From contig NW_022145615.1 in the NCBI RefSeq assembly GCF_000002235.5, positions 17,518,512 to 17,582,511 on the forward strand: a stretch of 64,000 nucleotides of DNA. The letters are read 5' to 3'. The DNA comes from Strongylocentrotus purpuratus (taxonomy: Eukaryota > Echinodermata > Echinoidea > Camarodonta > Strongylocentrotidae). The notes beneath the pieces were generated by a model. It did no database searches. It was not told the DNA's origin and saw only the letters and a list, made by a program, of their open reading frames with translations. Each line of letters begins with the position of its first letter. The stretch's first letter is position 1. Position numbers and translations under genes: made by a program. Below are positions 51,829 to 63,589 of the stretch, piece after piece.

Positions 51829-54800
51829 TCAAACCAGAAGAATAGCAGCGAGGATGACTCCTAGGCCAGCGGACATGGCTATAATAAAGAGAGAAAATAT
51901 GATATTATATTATTAAGCATGTGTATGGTTGTTCACTAAAACAATAGTTGGTTTATATAAATGACACAAAAAGACGGAAAACACATCATATGCCTAAGTA
52001 TGAAGCTTAAATTGCGTGGTTGTTACTGAATTGAACAAGATAGTTCATGTGTATTATGGGAAAGTGAGCATTGTAAATTTCCCCATGCTGCCCCTTTCCG
52101 TTCGTTTGCATAATTCCGATTCCTCATGTCTGCCTGGCTATGATATTATTGACTTGAATACACTTGACATTAGGCCTAACAAAACAGAGATGTTGTATTG
52201 CCCTTTAGGTGCCAAAACATGGTCGGTCGGTCGGAAATCTTTCTTTTTTTATTTAATTTTTTTCTTTCTTTCTCTTTGGGCAGGTATTTCTCAGTTTGAA
52301 TACTAACACATATTTGAATATCTAAAAAATAAAAAATAAAAAATAAAAATCCGACGTAGATTTCAAGATTTTGGGGTCGGTCGCAAAGGGCAATACAACA
52401 TCTTTTTTTATAGGCTTTATGCAATACAAGAAGGTGAGAGTGAAAAAACTGTACCTAGCTTGCCCAGATTGACATTCTGCCCAGCCTTGGACGTAGTAGA
52501 CTCAGGAGGCGGGGCGGTAGTATAGTCGTTAGCCGGAGTATACATCGTGTTAGCTGTGCATGAATATAGAGAGATAATAACATTCTGTCACGTAATTTTA
52601 TGTGAAATGAAAGAAATATTCCCTTTTTTAACATAATTTACATAAACGTTACATGAGGTTCATCGATCCATCGGCACTACTCATAATCATTTCACTTTAG
52701 TCAATGTGAAAACTTTTTCTTTTTTATTCTTTCGTTAATACGTCCAGTATTTTTCATTTTGGTTTATAAGCAAATGATCTCTCAACGAAGTTTTAAATCA
52801 GCTCTAAAAGAAATCAATGTGTTCTCCCCCATTATCACCATCGTGATACTATATTTTGTTAATGCTTTGGGATGTGCTAGAAACTAAAGTATAAGTGATC
52901 AGAACAAAAGGAAGTCCATAAACAATAATGTGTAGACATGCTCGAAGGGATTGCCATCAACAGAAAAATGTGAAAAGGAAATAATCCTTTTACATCAAAG
53001 ATAGAGATAGATAAAGATAAGGATAAAGATAGTCGATATAGAAGATTGAGGATGCATTATTTAATCGTAATTAAAAGCCTTTACCCTACACAAAGTTTAT
53101 TAACCAAAAACTTACACATCAGAGTGAATTTCATGACGAAGGCTGTACTATTGCCACCAGAAGATGGTGTCAATGATACAGTGATGGTGTCTTGGAGTGT
53201 ACTGTATGGGGTACGACTAAGAACAGTCGTGCCAGATGTTCCTGCTGGAGTCAATTCTACAAGGTCGGACTCAGATGAGATGTCCAGGTGTTGGATATTG
53301 TCATCTTCAAAGTCAAAGGTCGTGATTATCTCAAGGTCATGGAACAACGGAACATTGATATCCAATATCCAAGAACAAGACACGTTTGCTTCGTAGATGT
53401 CCGGGAAATTCTGTAAAGTAAAGAAAACCATGTTCTTAGTCAGAGCTAGCTGTCATTTCGGTTATAGACAAGACCCACGTGATGTCCCTATACAGTGCGT
53501 CCCAGAAAAAACAAAACCGAGAATTATCGATGTTTTATCATAACTTATCCACATCTATAATTAATAAATGACACATGTTTGGAAAGCTTAGATCCTCCTC
53601 TTTTATTTGATGCCATTTATATGATGCATATTTCACGCATGAGTGATTGACATAAATTTGAAGAGAGGAAACCAAAAAATCATTTGGCGGACGGTATCTG
53701 AATTTCAAAGAGAAAATCACATTTCTAGAAAGTTGAGTTTCTGCCCTTTCATATGACACCTCAGTCAGGAAAAATGACCTAGGAATAACAAAGTTCTGTT
53801 TGTTTAAAGTAATGCCTGCATTTCCTTATTTTCATTAAACGAATTCGTTTTCACTGGCTGTCTGTCGTTGCAACAAACGGAATTAACAAAAGACTTAACT
53901 CCGTTTCGTTGACAATCAGCCGTAGACGACAGACTTAATGCATGGCTGATCGTCAACGAAACGGAGTTAAGTCTTTTGTCAATTCTGCTAGTTGCTACGA
54001 CAGACAGACAGTGAAAACGAATTCGTTTGATGAAATTATGGAAATGCAAGCACTACTTTAAACAAACATAACTTTGTCAAACCTTGCTCATTTTTCCTGA
54101 TTGAGGTGTCATATGAAAGGGCAGAGACCCACCTTTCTAGAAATGTGATCTTCTCTTTGAAATTCAGATACCGTCCGCCAAATGATTTTTTGGTTTCCTC
54201 TCTTCAAATTCATTTTAATCACTCATGCATGAAATATGAATCATATAAATGGCATCAAAATGAAAGAAGAGGATCTAAGCTTTCCAAACATGTGTCATTT
54301 ATTAATTATAAATGTGAATAAGTTATGATAAAACATCGATAATTCTCGGTTTCGTTTTTTTCTGGGACGCACTGTATATATTAATAATAATAATAATATT
54401 GGATTCTTATATAGCGCACGTATCGACCTTGCAAGGTCCTCAAGGCGCTCCAACATTACCCGGCTATGCTAGGCTGCCGATTTCGACGCTCACAGCATTT
54501 TATGTAGTGCACGTTGTCCGTATGACATAAGATGATGATATACTATGAGAGACGATGAGAATGGTTTCATCATCCACCCTTGTAATGGTTTAATTGAAAT
54601 AACATAATGTGAAGTGTGGGGAAAATGACAAAAGAGAGAGAGTCTCGTAACAATTAATATATGAAAGGATAGATCCTAATGGAATTTAATTAATTTTACA
54701 ACAATGTGTCAATGACATCGCCTATCGGTTTTTCCCCTTAAAAAGGCTTCCCTTATTAAATGATATCTTTCACATTATGTATACTAGAAGAGATGTATAC

Positions 54801-57800
54801 TTGCGGAATTTCAAAATGATATTCTAGGCCATTCAAAATATGATATGAACATACATTTGTAGATATCAGTTACAAATAACAGTTCATTTTTAAAATATCA
54901 CGGATTTACTTGGTAATAATTTAGAAGAAATAAACAATCAGAAACACTTTGTAAAAGGTAACCACTTTTTCATAAATATCTTTTCTTTCAGATTTGTTTT
55001 TACATATATACTTTTCCATGTCATAATAACACCTTATCGCTCATATTATGTGTTAAAAAACTGGCAAACACTTTTTGTGATTGTCTGCAAAAAAATTATT
55101 TTCATAACCTATCAGTTATTTAAAAAAATAAAAAAATTGGTGGACCCTCCGACAGGCCAATTTATTGAAAATAAATCTCTGAATAACATATTTGAATACA
55201 TGTACAAATGACTATCATATAATACTTCAGAATAAGATATCGACCATAATAAACGATGAATGAAAGCATAGCATATTGATAATAATAATATGATAATGAC
55301 AATACTATACATACAGAACATGATGGTAACAAATATTTAAAAAAAAAACGAAAAACCTATCAGTTATGATCAATGCTATAACGTTCCCACTATCAGACCA
55401 ATAAACAAAAACATCGTAAAAAAGGAAGTTTGTTGATTAAACAGTGATTTGTAAGATCATACTTATACGTACCGGTGATGTTATGTAATGTGGCTGATCA
55501 GGAATAATCTCCACCCGCTCCGACTCACATTGACCAATCACGCTGGCTATATAAATACAAATGAATTTCAAAAAAGGGTGAAAGAGAGGAAAGTCTTACT
55601 GGTAAATTTATAATTATTGCATTAGTAACAATATTAGTTATAGTAATTTGTGTTCATTCCTTTTATCTATAGTAAAATGATATAACAAACTAAGAAAATA
55701 AGAAAATTAAATTAAAAAAAAGAAAAAAAGAAACACATCATATTATCCCAGTAGCGACCTCATGACACAAGCGTTACTCTTGTTTGAAGAATACCCCATA
55801 GAATAAATTTAAAATCCCGTTTATTCAGCCAATTATTTCGTTAGTTCGTTCTCTGTATTTTTGTATCAGCGAATGGTTAAGACCCTATACAAAGACAAAC
55901 ACAAAACACAAAACAAACATTTTTGTTTGTAATGGTAACATACCACTGTAGACGCTGGTAGCCTCTTCTCCACCACACTGCTGTAGATCATCTCCTTGGC
56001 ATCCCAGATCACAATCCCCTACAAGACTACGATTACCCAGTCCTGATCCACAGATGCAGTTGGAACCGTTGGTGAGCCCTAGGTATGGACTATCAGAGCA
56101 TGCCTCGGCACAGGTCTGGATATTAACTTGCTGATCCCCTAAATCTGCCAGCGAACCATTGGTAAAGAACGGATCGGTAGCCGTTTGGGTATAACAGCCC
56201 TCATACCCGGGAACTGGGGGAAAAACATGAGCGGAAAGCTTTGAATATAATTATTCTCTACTTAGAATACGTATAATGCGCCAATACTTTGTGTGGTATG
56301 TCAGTAAGTGTGCGTGTGCTTGTAGCCCATCAATTGTGCGCCAGAGAGTTGACAAACCAAAAGAACAAAACCAACCCTCGGTTCGGTTCTCAATTCGTTA
56401 ACGATTTTGAGAGTTTTTATCAATTACAGTATATGAACAAACAATCATGTAGATATGGAGTACGTGACACCTTCATTCACCTTTTACTAGCAAGAAGAGA
56501 AAACAGCCATTCAAATTAATCGCCATTAGATATTGGTGATGGTTAACAAATTGCTGACCAAACTAAATGTATTTAACAAGGCTTGTCCCCCTACACGTTC
56601 TAGTATAATGTCTATTCTTCTAGAGTAAAGGCTAAGTCCACTCCAAAAATAATTTGCTTATGATAGATGCAGAAAAACAAGAGAAACAGAGCAACAACCA
56701 CAAAATGATTAAAATCGGATAACTAATAAGGAACTTATGAATTTTTGAAAAAGTATGAAAAAGAATGGAACAATGGAAATCAATACACAAATTGCCAATT
56801 TGGTTATCAGTTTGTGACGTCATTGCCTCACTATTTATCAATTGCTTTGTATCTTTTTATCCCATTTATTTCTATTTTTCTCCCCCAAAACTTGATTTCC
56901 TCAAGCCTTTGTCCAGGTTATATGGTTTGTATCATATTGCGTACATGACAATACACAAAATGTTATGAACTTTGAAGAATTGACACTATTTTCTGAATAT
57001 TGTATGTTCATAATCATTGATTTTTATACAAAATAATACAGTAGTTCATTGTAAATCAAATATTTCATGATTTAACTGAAAAATTACTATACTAGTGCAT
57101 TGACACAAACATATTATTATATCAATGTAACTTTGATGCTGGTGTGAGGAAATAAGATTCTTAGGGGGGAAATGGGAAATTTCTATTATCAATATAAAGA
57201 AATCAATTAGTGGATAGTGAGGCAATGACGTTATTATATACTCATGAGTGAGTTGCCAATTTGTCTTGTGATTTTCAAAGTTTTTTTATTTTAAAAATTC
57301 ATAACTTTCTTATTAGTTGTCCGATGTTGATCAAACCTTTTTTTATTGGTTTGTGTGATTTTTCTGCTACTATTGAAAGTACGTTATTTTTGGAATGGAC
57401 TTGCCGTTTCACACACTCACGCACACACAACCACAGCACACAATGGTAAGTTTTGGAGGTACTTACGTAAGCATGAGATTATGGGAACTCCCACACAGAC
57501 TTCTAGGAATTTACAGGACAGCTGTAGACGAGAATCTGTGTTATTCTGTTCTTTCTTACACATTGCAAATCCAGGGGCTGCAAAGTCCATCACCTCGATG
57601 ATCATTGAGCCCGTAAATCCTGAAACGTATTGATACATTAATGGAAGAATTATATAAATTATACTTAACATTAAAAAAATAATTAAAGTGAGGATACTAA
57701 CGTTTTTAGTATTGTCGTGTGACACGCTGACATGAACTTATATAGGATATGTATAATAGTTGGGCTAGATTAGTGCTGTTTTCTATAGATTTTTCTGACA

Positions 57801-58980
57801 GTAAGACAACAATAATTATCATTTTGTTTTTCCTTTTTATGAATATTGACGTGCGACATGACTAATAATTGACCCCCGGATTTATTGCTGGTATTTCTTT
57901 ATAGAACATGTGAGTACTATCCACGGTTGTATTTCAGTATAACACTTTGAAAATAGAAGGTCCTAGATGATATTACAATGAGTAACTATACTGTTGAATT
58001 ATTAGTAATATTAAGAAAGACATTTTATACTGACCAAAATACTGACAGATAGTGTCTGCCATATCAGTGTTCCAGTATGTGTCTGTCATAGTAGCGTTCC
58101 AGGAAGTGTGATTTGCACAGATCTGAACATGCGTATAGTTCTCAAGATCCACCGTGGGGGCTCCATTCCAAATACCAGGCTCGCCATCAAATGTTACATC
58201 ACCTTAAATCAAAAAGTGTAATATCAAAGCTCAAGAAAGTATGTTATTATTGGCCTACCCTTAAAGGCAGACTACATTTCTAAATGTAGGGAGGTTCAAG
58301 CTTTCATGCAGTGTTTCAACTGAATTAAATCATTTGAAATGATTACTCGAATAATTAAGTAAATCGAACAAAATAAACTGATTTTTTATTAAATCATAAC
58401 TGTGTGTCTAAGAAATATCAGTACAGAGAATTGAGGAGAATGGTGTAAAATTATTCGTTGTGTTGCAGGAAGAGAAGCTATACTATAAATGATCTGAGAG
58501 ATGTTTAAATTTGGAAGGGGGATCAGATGCACAACTGTGAAATCGAAGTAAAATCTATTTGATGCCATCTTGTATATCTTTCTATTTCGATTGATAAAGC
58601 TGCATACACATTTTAGATGAACAGACTGGTTTACTAACATATTTAAATTTCTGGATTTTTCTTTCCTAGGGACCTTGTGACGAGCTATTCCGTTAACATT
58701 TTTTAACGAATGAACTGCAATTATAGTTGGTATCCAGTCTATATACGTTACTTGTTGCTATGTCGGGCAAGCACGGACAAGCTTCCAGGTTGTCAGAAAA
58801 ACCTTTGTTTAAAAGTATGCATGCAATTTGAATATAACTGTTAGTTAACAGGTCTATTGAAGCTGACAGATCGCTAACAAAATACAAAGATGGAGTCAAT
58901 CTTTCGAAATACATACTTATCTCTTCGAATTCCGCTGAGGAGGATGCCACCAGGAGGAGACAAATATATAAAAGACGCAT
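51829..58980 (-). CDS. Kremen-like WSC-CUB membrane-anchored protein with SRCR-like N-terminus
   Basis: Exons 58917-58980, 58035-58202, 57467-57619, 55944-56213, 55473-55546, 53116-53410, 52455-52553 and 51829-51878 join with consistent phases to 390 residues. Signal peptide 1-16 (MRLLYICLLLVASSSA); an in-frame ATG 15 codons upstream is possible but less signal-like. Residues 22-128 are a divergent SRCR-like module (WNTDMADTICQYFGF recalls WDxxDAxVVCRQLGF). Residues 129-218 are a WSC domain (GYEGCY, CAEACSD, CICGSG, CDLGCQGD, QCGG then SVY). Residues 225-341 are a CUB domain (ITSPNFPDIYEANVSCSW; later DLVEL). A Thr/Pro-rich stalk follows, then the hydrophobic end SAGLGVILAAILLV with no cytoplasmic tail, which fits a GPI signal. 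The WSC-CUB order matches Kremen (Wnt/DKK co-receptor) but the kringle is absent. Ligand unknown. Confidence 0.82.
52189..52402. mobile_element. MITE with GATGTTGTATTGCCCTTT termini
   Basis: gatgttgtattgcccttt at the left and aaagggcaatacaacatc at the right are perfect 18-base inverted repeats. tcggtcggtcgg and ggggtcggtcg lie inside. It is in the intron before the stalk exon of the Kremen-like gene. Confidence 0.8.
53489..54378. mobile_element. Giant foldback element (about 435-base arms) in the Kremen-like gene
   Basis: The left end tatacagtgcgtcccagaaa returns inverted as tctgggacgcactgtata. The two arms stay alignable over their whole length to a centre near 53935. Matching ORFs read MSYERAET in both arms simply because the arms are copies. 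The TA-flanked terminus suggests a Tc1/mariner-related MITE; no transposase is present. Confidence 0.85.
54398..54500. repeat. Short interspersed repeat family D, copy 2
   Basis: ttatatagcgcacgtatcga, tcctcaaggcgctccaacat, acccggctatgctaggctgc and gatttcgacgctcacagca, in the same order as at 3570-3720. Confidence 0.6.
56627..57408. mobile_element. Second large foldback element in the Kremen-like gene
   Basis: Left aagtccactccaaaaataa and right ttatttttggaatggactt are inverted. Further inward gataactaataaggaactta / cataactttcttattagttg and gacgtcattgcctcactat / atagtgaggcaatgacgtt also pair. The arms total about 230 bases each around an unpaired centre. It ends about 58 bases from the exon at 57467. 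Confidence 0.75.
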
Positions 58981-60952
58981 AGTGTATCCTGAATTATTTA
59001 CTCCAATATCTGTTCGCAACCCCATTCCGATTCTTAGATGATCTTATCCCTGCTTGAATTATTTCCTTTTGCAATTCGAATCAATTTTCGATAACGATTG
59101 GTAAAGTGCTGACAGGTTTTCAGGTAGCCAAAAGTATTATAAACAAGAATGAGATGATACCAACAGTGAACGTCAACGCCTGTGCTATAAATAGAAATGA
59201 TGCAGTCAATTTGAACACGAACCCACTGCATGCATTCTTCACTTTACCCCAGACCTTGTCGTCTCGTCAAGTGTCGTGCATCTATTTGAATACAGGAAGA
59301 AAAGCAAACATATTACCATGACGACCGAGAAAAGCACACATTGACTAATTATATGCATTTTGAAACGACAAATGAAATAGTTGGAGAAAAAAAAAATCGA
59401 TGACGTTTTAATTTATTGGCATGAACGGAATTTTCCTTTGGCTTATATGATTCGTTTTATTACTTAAGACGTACCTTCAACTATTTCCTACACATTCCTC
59501 AAGGATATTTGCAAATAGAAATTTGTTTGTTTAAATATGGTTGGGGGAAGTTTGAGTGTGTTTTATATAAGAAATTTAGGTCTTGCAAAATTTGGATTTA
59601 CTTTCATTCCATTTAAAACGAAGAAAACAAGCTAAATAAATGATGTGTCTCCTCTAATTACTTTGTTGGTATCTTCATTTTCAACTAAAAAATTGCTTTT
59701 ATAATGACTGATACTAAACAAATATACTTGTAATATTATAATTCGTTCTTTGTTTGTACAGCTTGACGTATGTCTAGACAGTAATGATTCACTAAACCTG
59801 TATGTCAATACACGTTATCATGGTTATGGGTTATATATGACTTTCAGTGTATTTTACATTTTTTGTATCCTCACAAGAAACATAGCTAAACTAAAATATC
59901 CCATAGGAGGCGCATTCTTTAGAACGAATTTGACGACGACATATTGGCCAAATATGTCTAGACATTATAAAGATTCAGATTTCACATGTTGCCTGGATAA
60001 TTCACAGATGGAAATCACAGAGAGAGGGTGCGGCATTTTCCTTACCCTATATGAGGCCCCTAAAGTTGACATGATTATTTAAAATTAGTTCATGTAAAAT
60101 TTCCCTATTTAAAAACTTCGTAAAATGTAATAGTTCTGCTTCTCAAGGATATTCAAATATAGTAATAATATAATACATTCAAACATGTTAATGCATGTTC
60201 TGCTTTAAACTACAGACGCCTGATAGGGGTGGGTAGGCCTAGAGTACTAAGCCGCAGGGTTTTTAGTTTCTCGAGGGTGGAGTCAAATTATATGCTTTTT
60301 GCAAAGTCTTATAACCCTACAGAGCTGATAAAGTGTTACCAAGTATTTGTAACTTGTATTTTTGTTGTTGTTATTTCTGCACCGTTTCATAATTAGTGGG
60401 ACTATACCTTTGTGAAATGTGCCCCGATGATTCCCTTGGCTACGTACGCTATCGCCGTGTCAGAGGTAGTACATGACCTTATACCTGCATACACACTATT
60501 GAAAAACAAATATCAAAACAGGTGAACCAATAGTCTCAATCAACATGACTACGTAAATACATTTTGATGTGTAATAAACCAAAGACAAATTACAGCGATA
60601 TCTCTTTGAAAAAAAATGTCCTAGACCAACTAAAAGAACACACAATGTATTTTATTTTGATAAAGAAGTGTACTAAATACACAAATAAATTTTCATTAAT
60701 GGGGTGAGATCATTATTTCATACACTGATTCTTGACAATGTGCACACACTTTTAGAATTACATGGGGATTTTGAAATTACTTAGGGGTTTCTCGAAATGA
60801 TACTATAAAACAATATGTGCACATTATTAATTTGTGTCGATATCCTCCATACCTTTGCAAAAGGTGTATCGTAGAATCGAAATCCCCCAAAGTCTATGTA
60901 GACAAAATGCTATGATGCCCTTACTTGAGATTATAAGCGTGTTCTTTGTTCT

Positions 60953-60953
60953 T

Positions 60954-60992
<39 letters not shown>

Positions 60993-61128
60993 ATTAATTT
61001 GTTTAAACAATTCCATTTGGGTTATATTTGTTAAGTGTATACTTCCCTTTTTGATGTTAGTCAATAAAATATTGTATTGTTAGAAGCGTCATTTTTGCAT
61101 TGCTGCAATTTCTTCAACCAAGCCCTCC

Positions 61129-61166
<38 letters not shown>

Positions 61167-61312
61167 CTCTTTCTCTCTTTATTAATTCATTACACAAAAT
61201 AATTTGGGTTATATTTGTTAAGTGTATACTTCCCTTTTTGATGTCATTCAATAAAATATTGTATTGTTAGAATCGTCATTTTTATATTGCTGCAATTTCT
61301 TCAACCAAGCAC
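60953..61312 (+). repeat. Tandem duplication of about 180 bases with CT microsatellite
   Basis: Copy 1 (60953-61127) and copy 2 (61133-61312) each contain a (CT)n block, tctttattaatt, tttgggttatatttgttaag, caataaaatattgtattgtt and gctgcaatttcttcaaccaa. Confidence 0.85.
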
Positions 61313-62226
61313 TCAATGCAAGTACCATTTTCACAAGCACCCCCTGTATAGTATTCTTATTAAAGTCCCGTGCCCATTCTTTTGCACTATTCCTATACTT
61401 TTGTTCGATAAATCTGAGGATATTATGTGTTTTTCTAATTACACTTTAATGATGTTTAATTATTGTATTTCAACAGCAAGAATGAAAATTGCATATATTA
61501 AGTGTTGTTAAGAAGGGTAAGTCATAATGTTTGTCCTACCTAGCAACAACTAATGTATGCAATTCGCATTATGACTTTTGGGATACAATAATTCATAACA
61601 TAGGTGAATGATATATTTTTTTAGCAGCTGTTTTTGCATTTATTGAAAACTAACAACCTAAATATTCAAATAATATTGATGATATAAAATCTAGTTGTTT
61701 TGCATAAAATGTACAACTAAAAACAAAATACAGAGATGTAATCGACAACTTTGAAGTACGTAGGTAAATATAAAAAAAACCTGTATAAATTAATGTAGCG
61801 GCCAATTATCATAAGCATGAATGCTTGAGTCGAAAGCAGCCGAAAAAGGGATGGTGGCGCATGACGCTGTTACAATGGAGTGTCACGTATAATTCGTATT
61901 GGGGCAATTTCCAAAGACTATAAATTAAATTTCGAAATTGCGAAATTACGAAAATGAATACAAGATGCATCTGGTATTTAAATATACATTTCACAAGTCT
62001 TTCTAGTTTGTCCTAGCCGGGATCACAAATGACTCTGAATAAAACCAAACTTGAGTGATGGAGTCTTGGTCGTTGATAACAAACAACCCGAGAGGGAAAC
62101 CTGGGCATTTAATGAAATTTGATGCAAAGAGGAAGTCAGCGTAGCTAAACTAACATTTGGAAATGGATACTGATACAAGATTAAAAAGACACCATTGTTT
62201 ACACATACAAAACACACATGTTGGCC

Positions 62227-62475
62227 CAGTGGTGGATCCAGGGTGGGAGCATGGGGGCCGCCGGGCCCCCACCCCTTGCAAATTATAACAAAAGCTGGTT
62301 AACAAAATTTTACCTTTGTGTTTTTTTCGCTCAAGGGGGGGGGGGGGGGTGTTGAGTAAGAAAAAAATAGTGCTCACTACCCCCCCCCCCCCCGTTGAGC
62401 AAAACAAAACAAAAACAATATTTTTAGTACTCACTATCCCCCCCCCCTCCCCCCGCTCTTTGATTCGCCGCTAAA
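62227..62475. mobile_element. MITE with CAGTGGTGGATCCAGGG terminus and poly-C/G interior
   Basis: Same terminus type as the element at 9074-9400. The right end is degraded (gattcgccgct). G and C homopolymers fill the interior. Confidence 0.5.
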
Positions 62476-62708
62476 TATTTTCTTAGTTGAAGCAGAAGCA
62501 CATCATCCTTACCTGAATCTAAAAGCAGCAGAAAGGAAGATATTTTGAATAGATTATATAATTAAAAATAGGCACACAAATAGATAAATAAATATATAAT
62601 TTGATAGATGGATGGAAAAATAGATGATAAACAGATTAATACGTAGGTGGGAATTAGATAGAAAGATAAACAGACAGATAGAGAAAGAAAAAAATAGACT
62701 GGAGAAGG

Positions 62709-62720
62709 AGAGAGAGAGAG

Positions 62721-62761
<41 letters not shown>

Positions 62762-62800
62762 GAGAGAGGGAGAGGGATGAGAGAAAGAGGTAAAAAGGGG
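62709..62800. repeat. GA microsatellite
   Basis: (GA)n with interruptions, preceded by GATA-rich sequence at about 62580-62690. Confidence 0.85.
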
Positions 62801-63447
62801 AGGGGAAAGAAGATAGGGGTGATAGGAAATTACACGTGAACAACATCCCTCACGTATTTAAAAAAAAGAGCCGGGGCAATATTGTTTGTTTGTTTTCTTA
62901 TTTTAATTCTAAGTTTTTAACACTTTTTAATGTTTATTGCTTGACCAAATTTTGCCTACACAAAAAAAAGGCTGCATAGAAAACCTGAATAATAGATGGT
63001 TTAACCCGACGAGTGTTAATTTCTTCTGTGGGTGTTTGACGAGGCCAAATAATGTAATTAAAAACATCTTCATGGTACATCCCATGCCGAGTATAGCCTT
63101 GTAAGTTTTCGTATTCCCTCTTACGATGTAATGCTAAAGGCACAAGAGGGCGCGATTGAAAATCTGCTTTCCACTACCATCGATCTCAAAGTGATGCGAG
63201 AAAGTTCGGGGAAAATAATAACGCAGAAAATCATTTACGACTGGAAAGTAGACTGTGTCCTTCTTGCCCTGCCCACTTTTTCGGTCGCTCTCGCTCTGCA
63301 GCTCAGCTGAGCAGCCGCTATACACGTGTGTTGCACTCGCGTCGGATACTCGCTCCGGATACACACAAAGAATCCTTGATCTCTCACATATATCGCAGTG
63401 AAGATTGCAGTATCATCCTATTTGCTCAAGGAGGAGGAGAAAATAAG

Positions 63448-63589
63448 ATGGCTACTTCGGAGGATGCATCCTTACCTCCAAGCACATCTGCTGGATTTTC
63501 TGATGCCCTGACTCATTTCTTGCTGGTGGTAGTTGGAGAACCATTAGAGGAGGATTACATCGATGTGATCTTGGCAGAAGTCGAGAAAG
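63448..63589 (+). CDS. First coding exon of an unidentified gene (partial)
   Basis: ATG at 63448 after ggaggagaaaataag opens 47 codons plus one base, up to a donor gagaaag|gtttgt. The peptide starts MATSEDASLPPSTSAGFSDA and goes on to an amphipathic stretch with EEDYIDVILAEVEKG. The upstream 63150-63440 is CpG-richer than average, consistent with a promoter divergent from the Kremen-like gene. The pattern loosely recalls the N-terminal helices of CUEDC2 or CCDC43, but not enough to name it. Without a splice the frame stops 16 codons later. Confidence 0.5.

Larger units (their letters stand above)
58981..63150. other. Intergenic region between the Kremen-like gene and the right-edge gene
   Basis: Promoter of the Kremen-like gene should lie just above 58980. 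No conserved gene was recognised; the 110-residue plus-strand ORF at 59750-60082 is unidentified. Repeats are listed separately. Confidence 0.5.

Noticed and set aside
53538..54321. Twin ORFs beginning MSYERAET on opposite strands as paired genes
   Set aside because: They are the two arms of one foldback element read in opposite directions; no conserved protein.
59750..60082. 110-codon plus-strand ORF as a gene
   Set aside because: It has a few hydrophobic stretches and Cys residues but no family match, no clear splice context and ordinary AT-rich composition; left unannotated.
63134..63364. 76-codon minus-strand ORF upstream of the right-edge gene
   Set aside because: Lies in a CpG-richer probable promoter and has no recognised similarity; better explained as a shadow.
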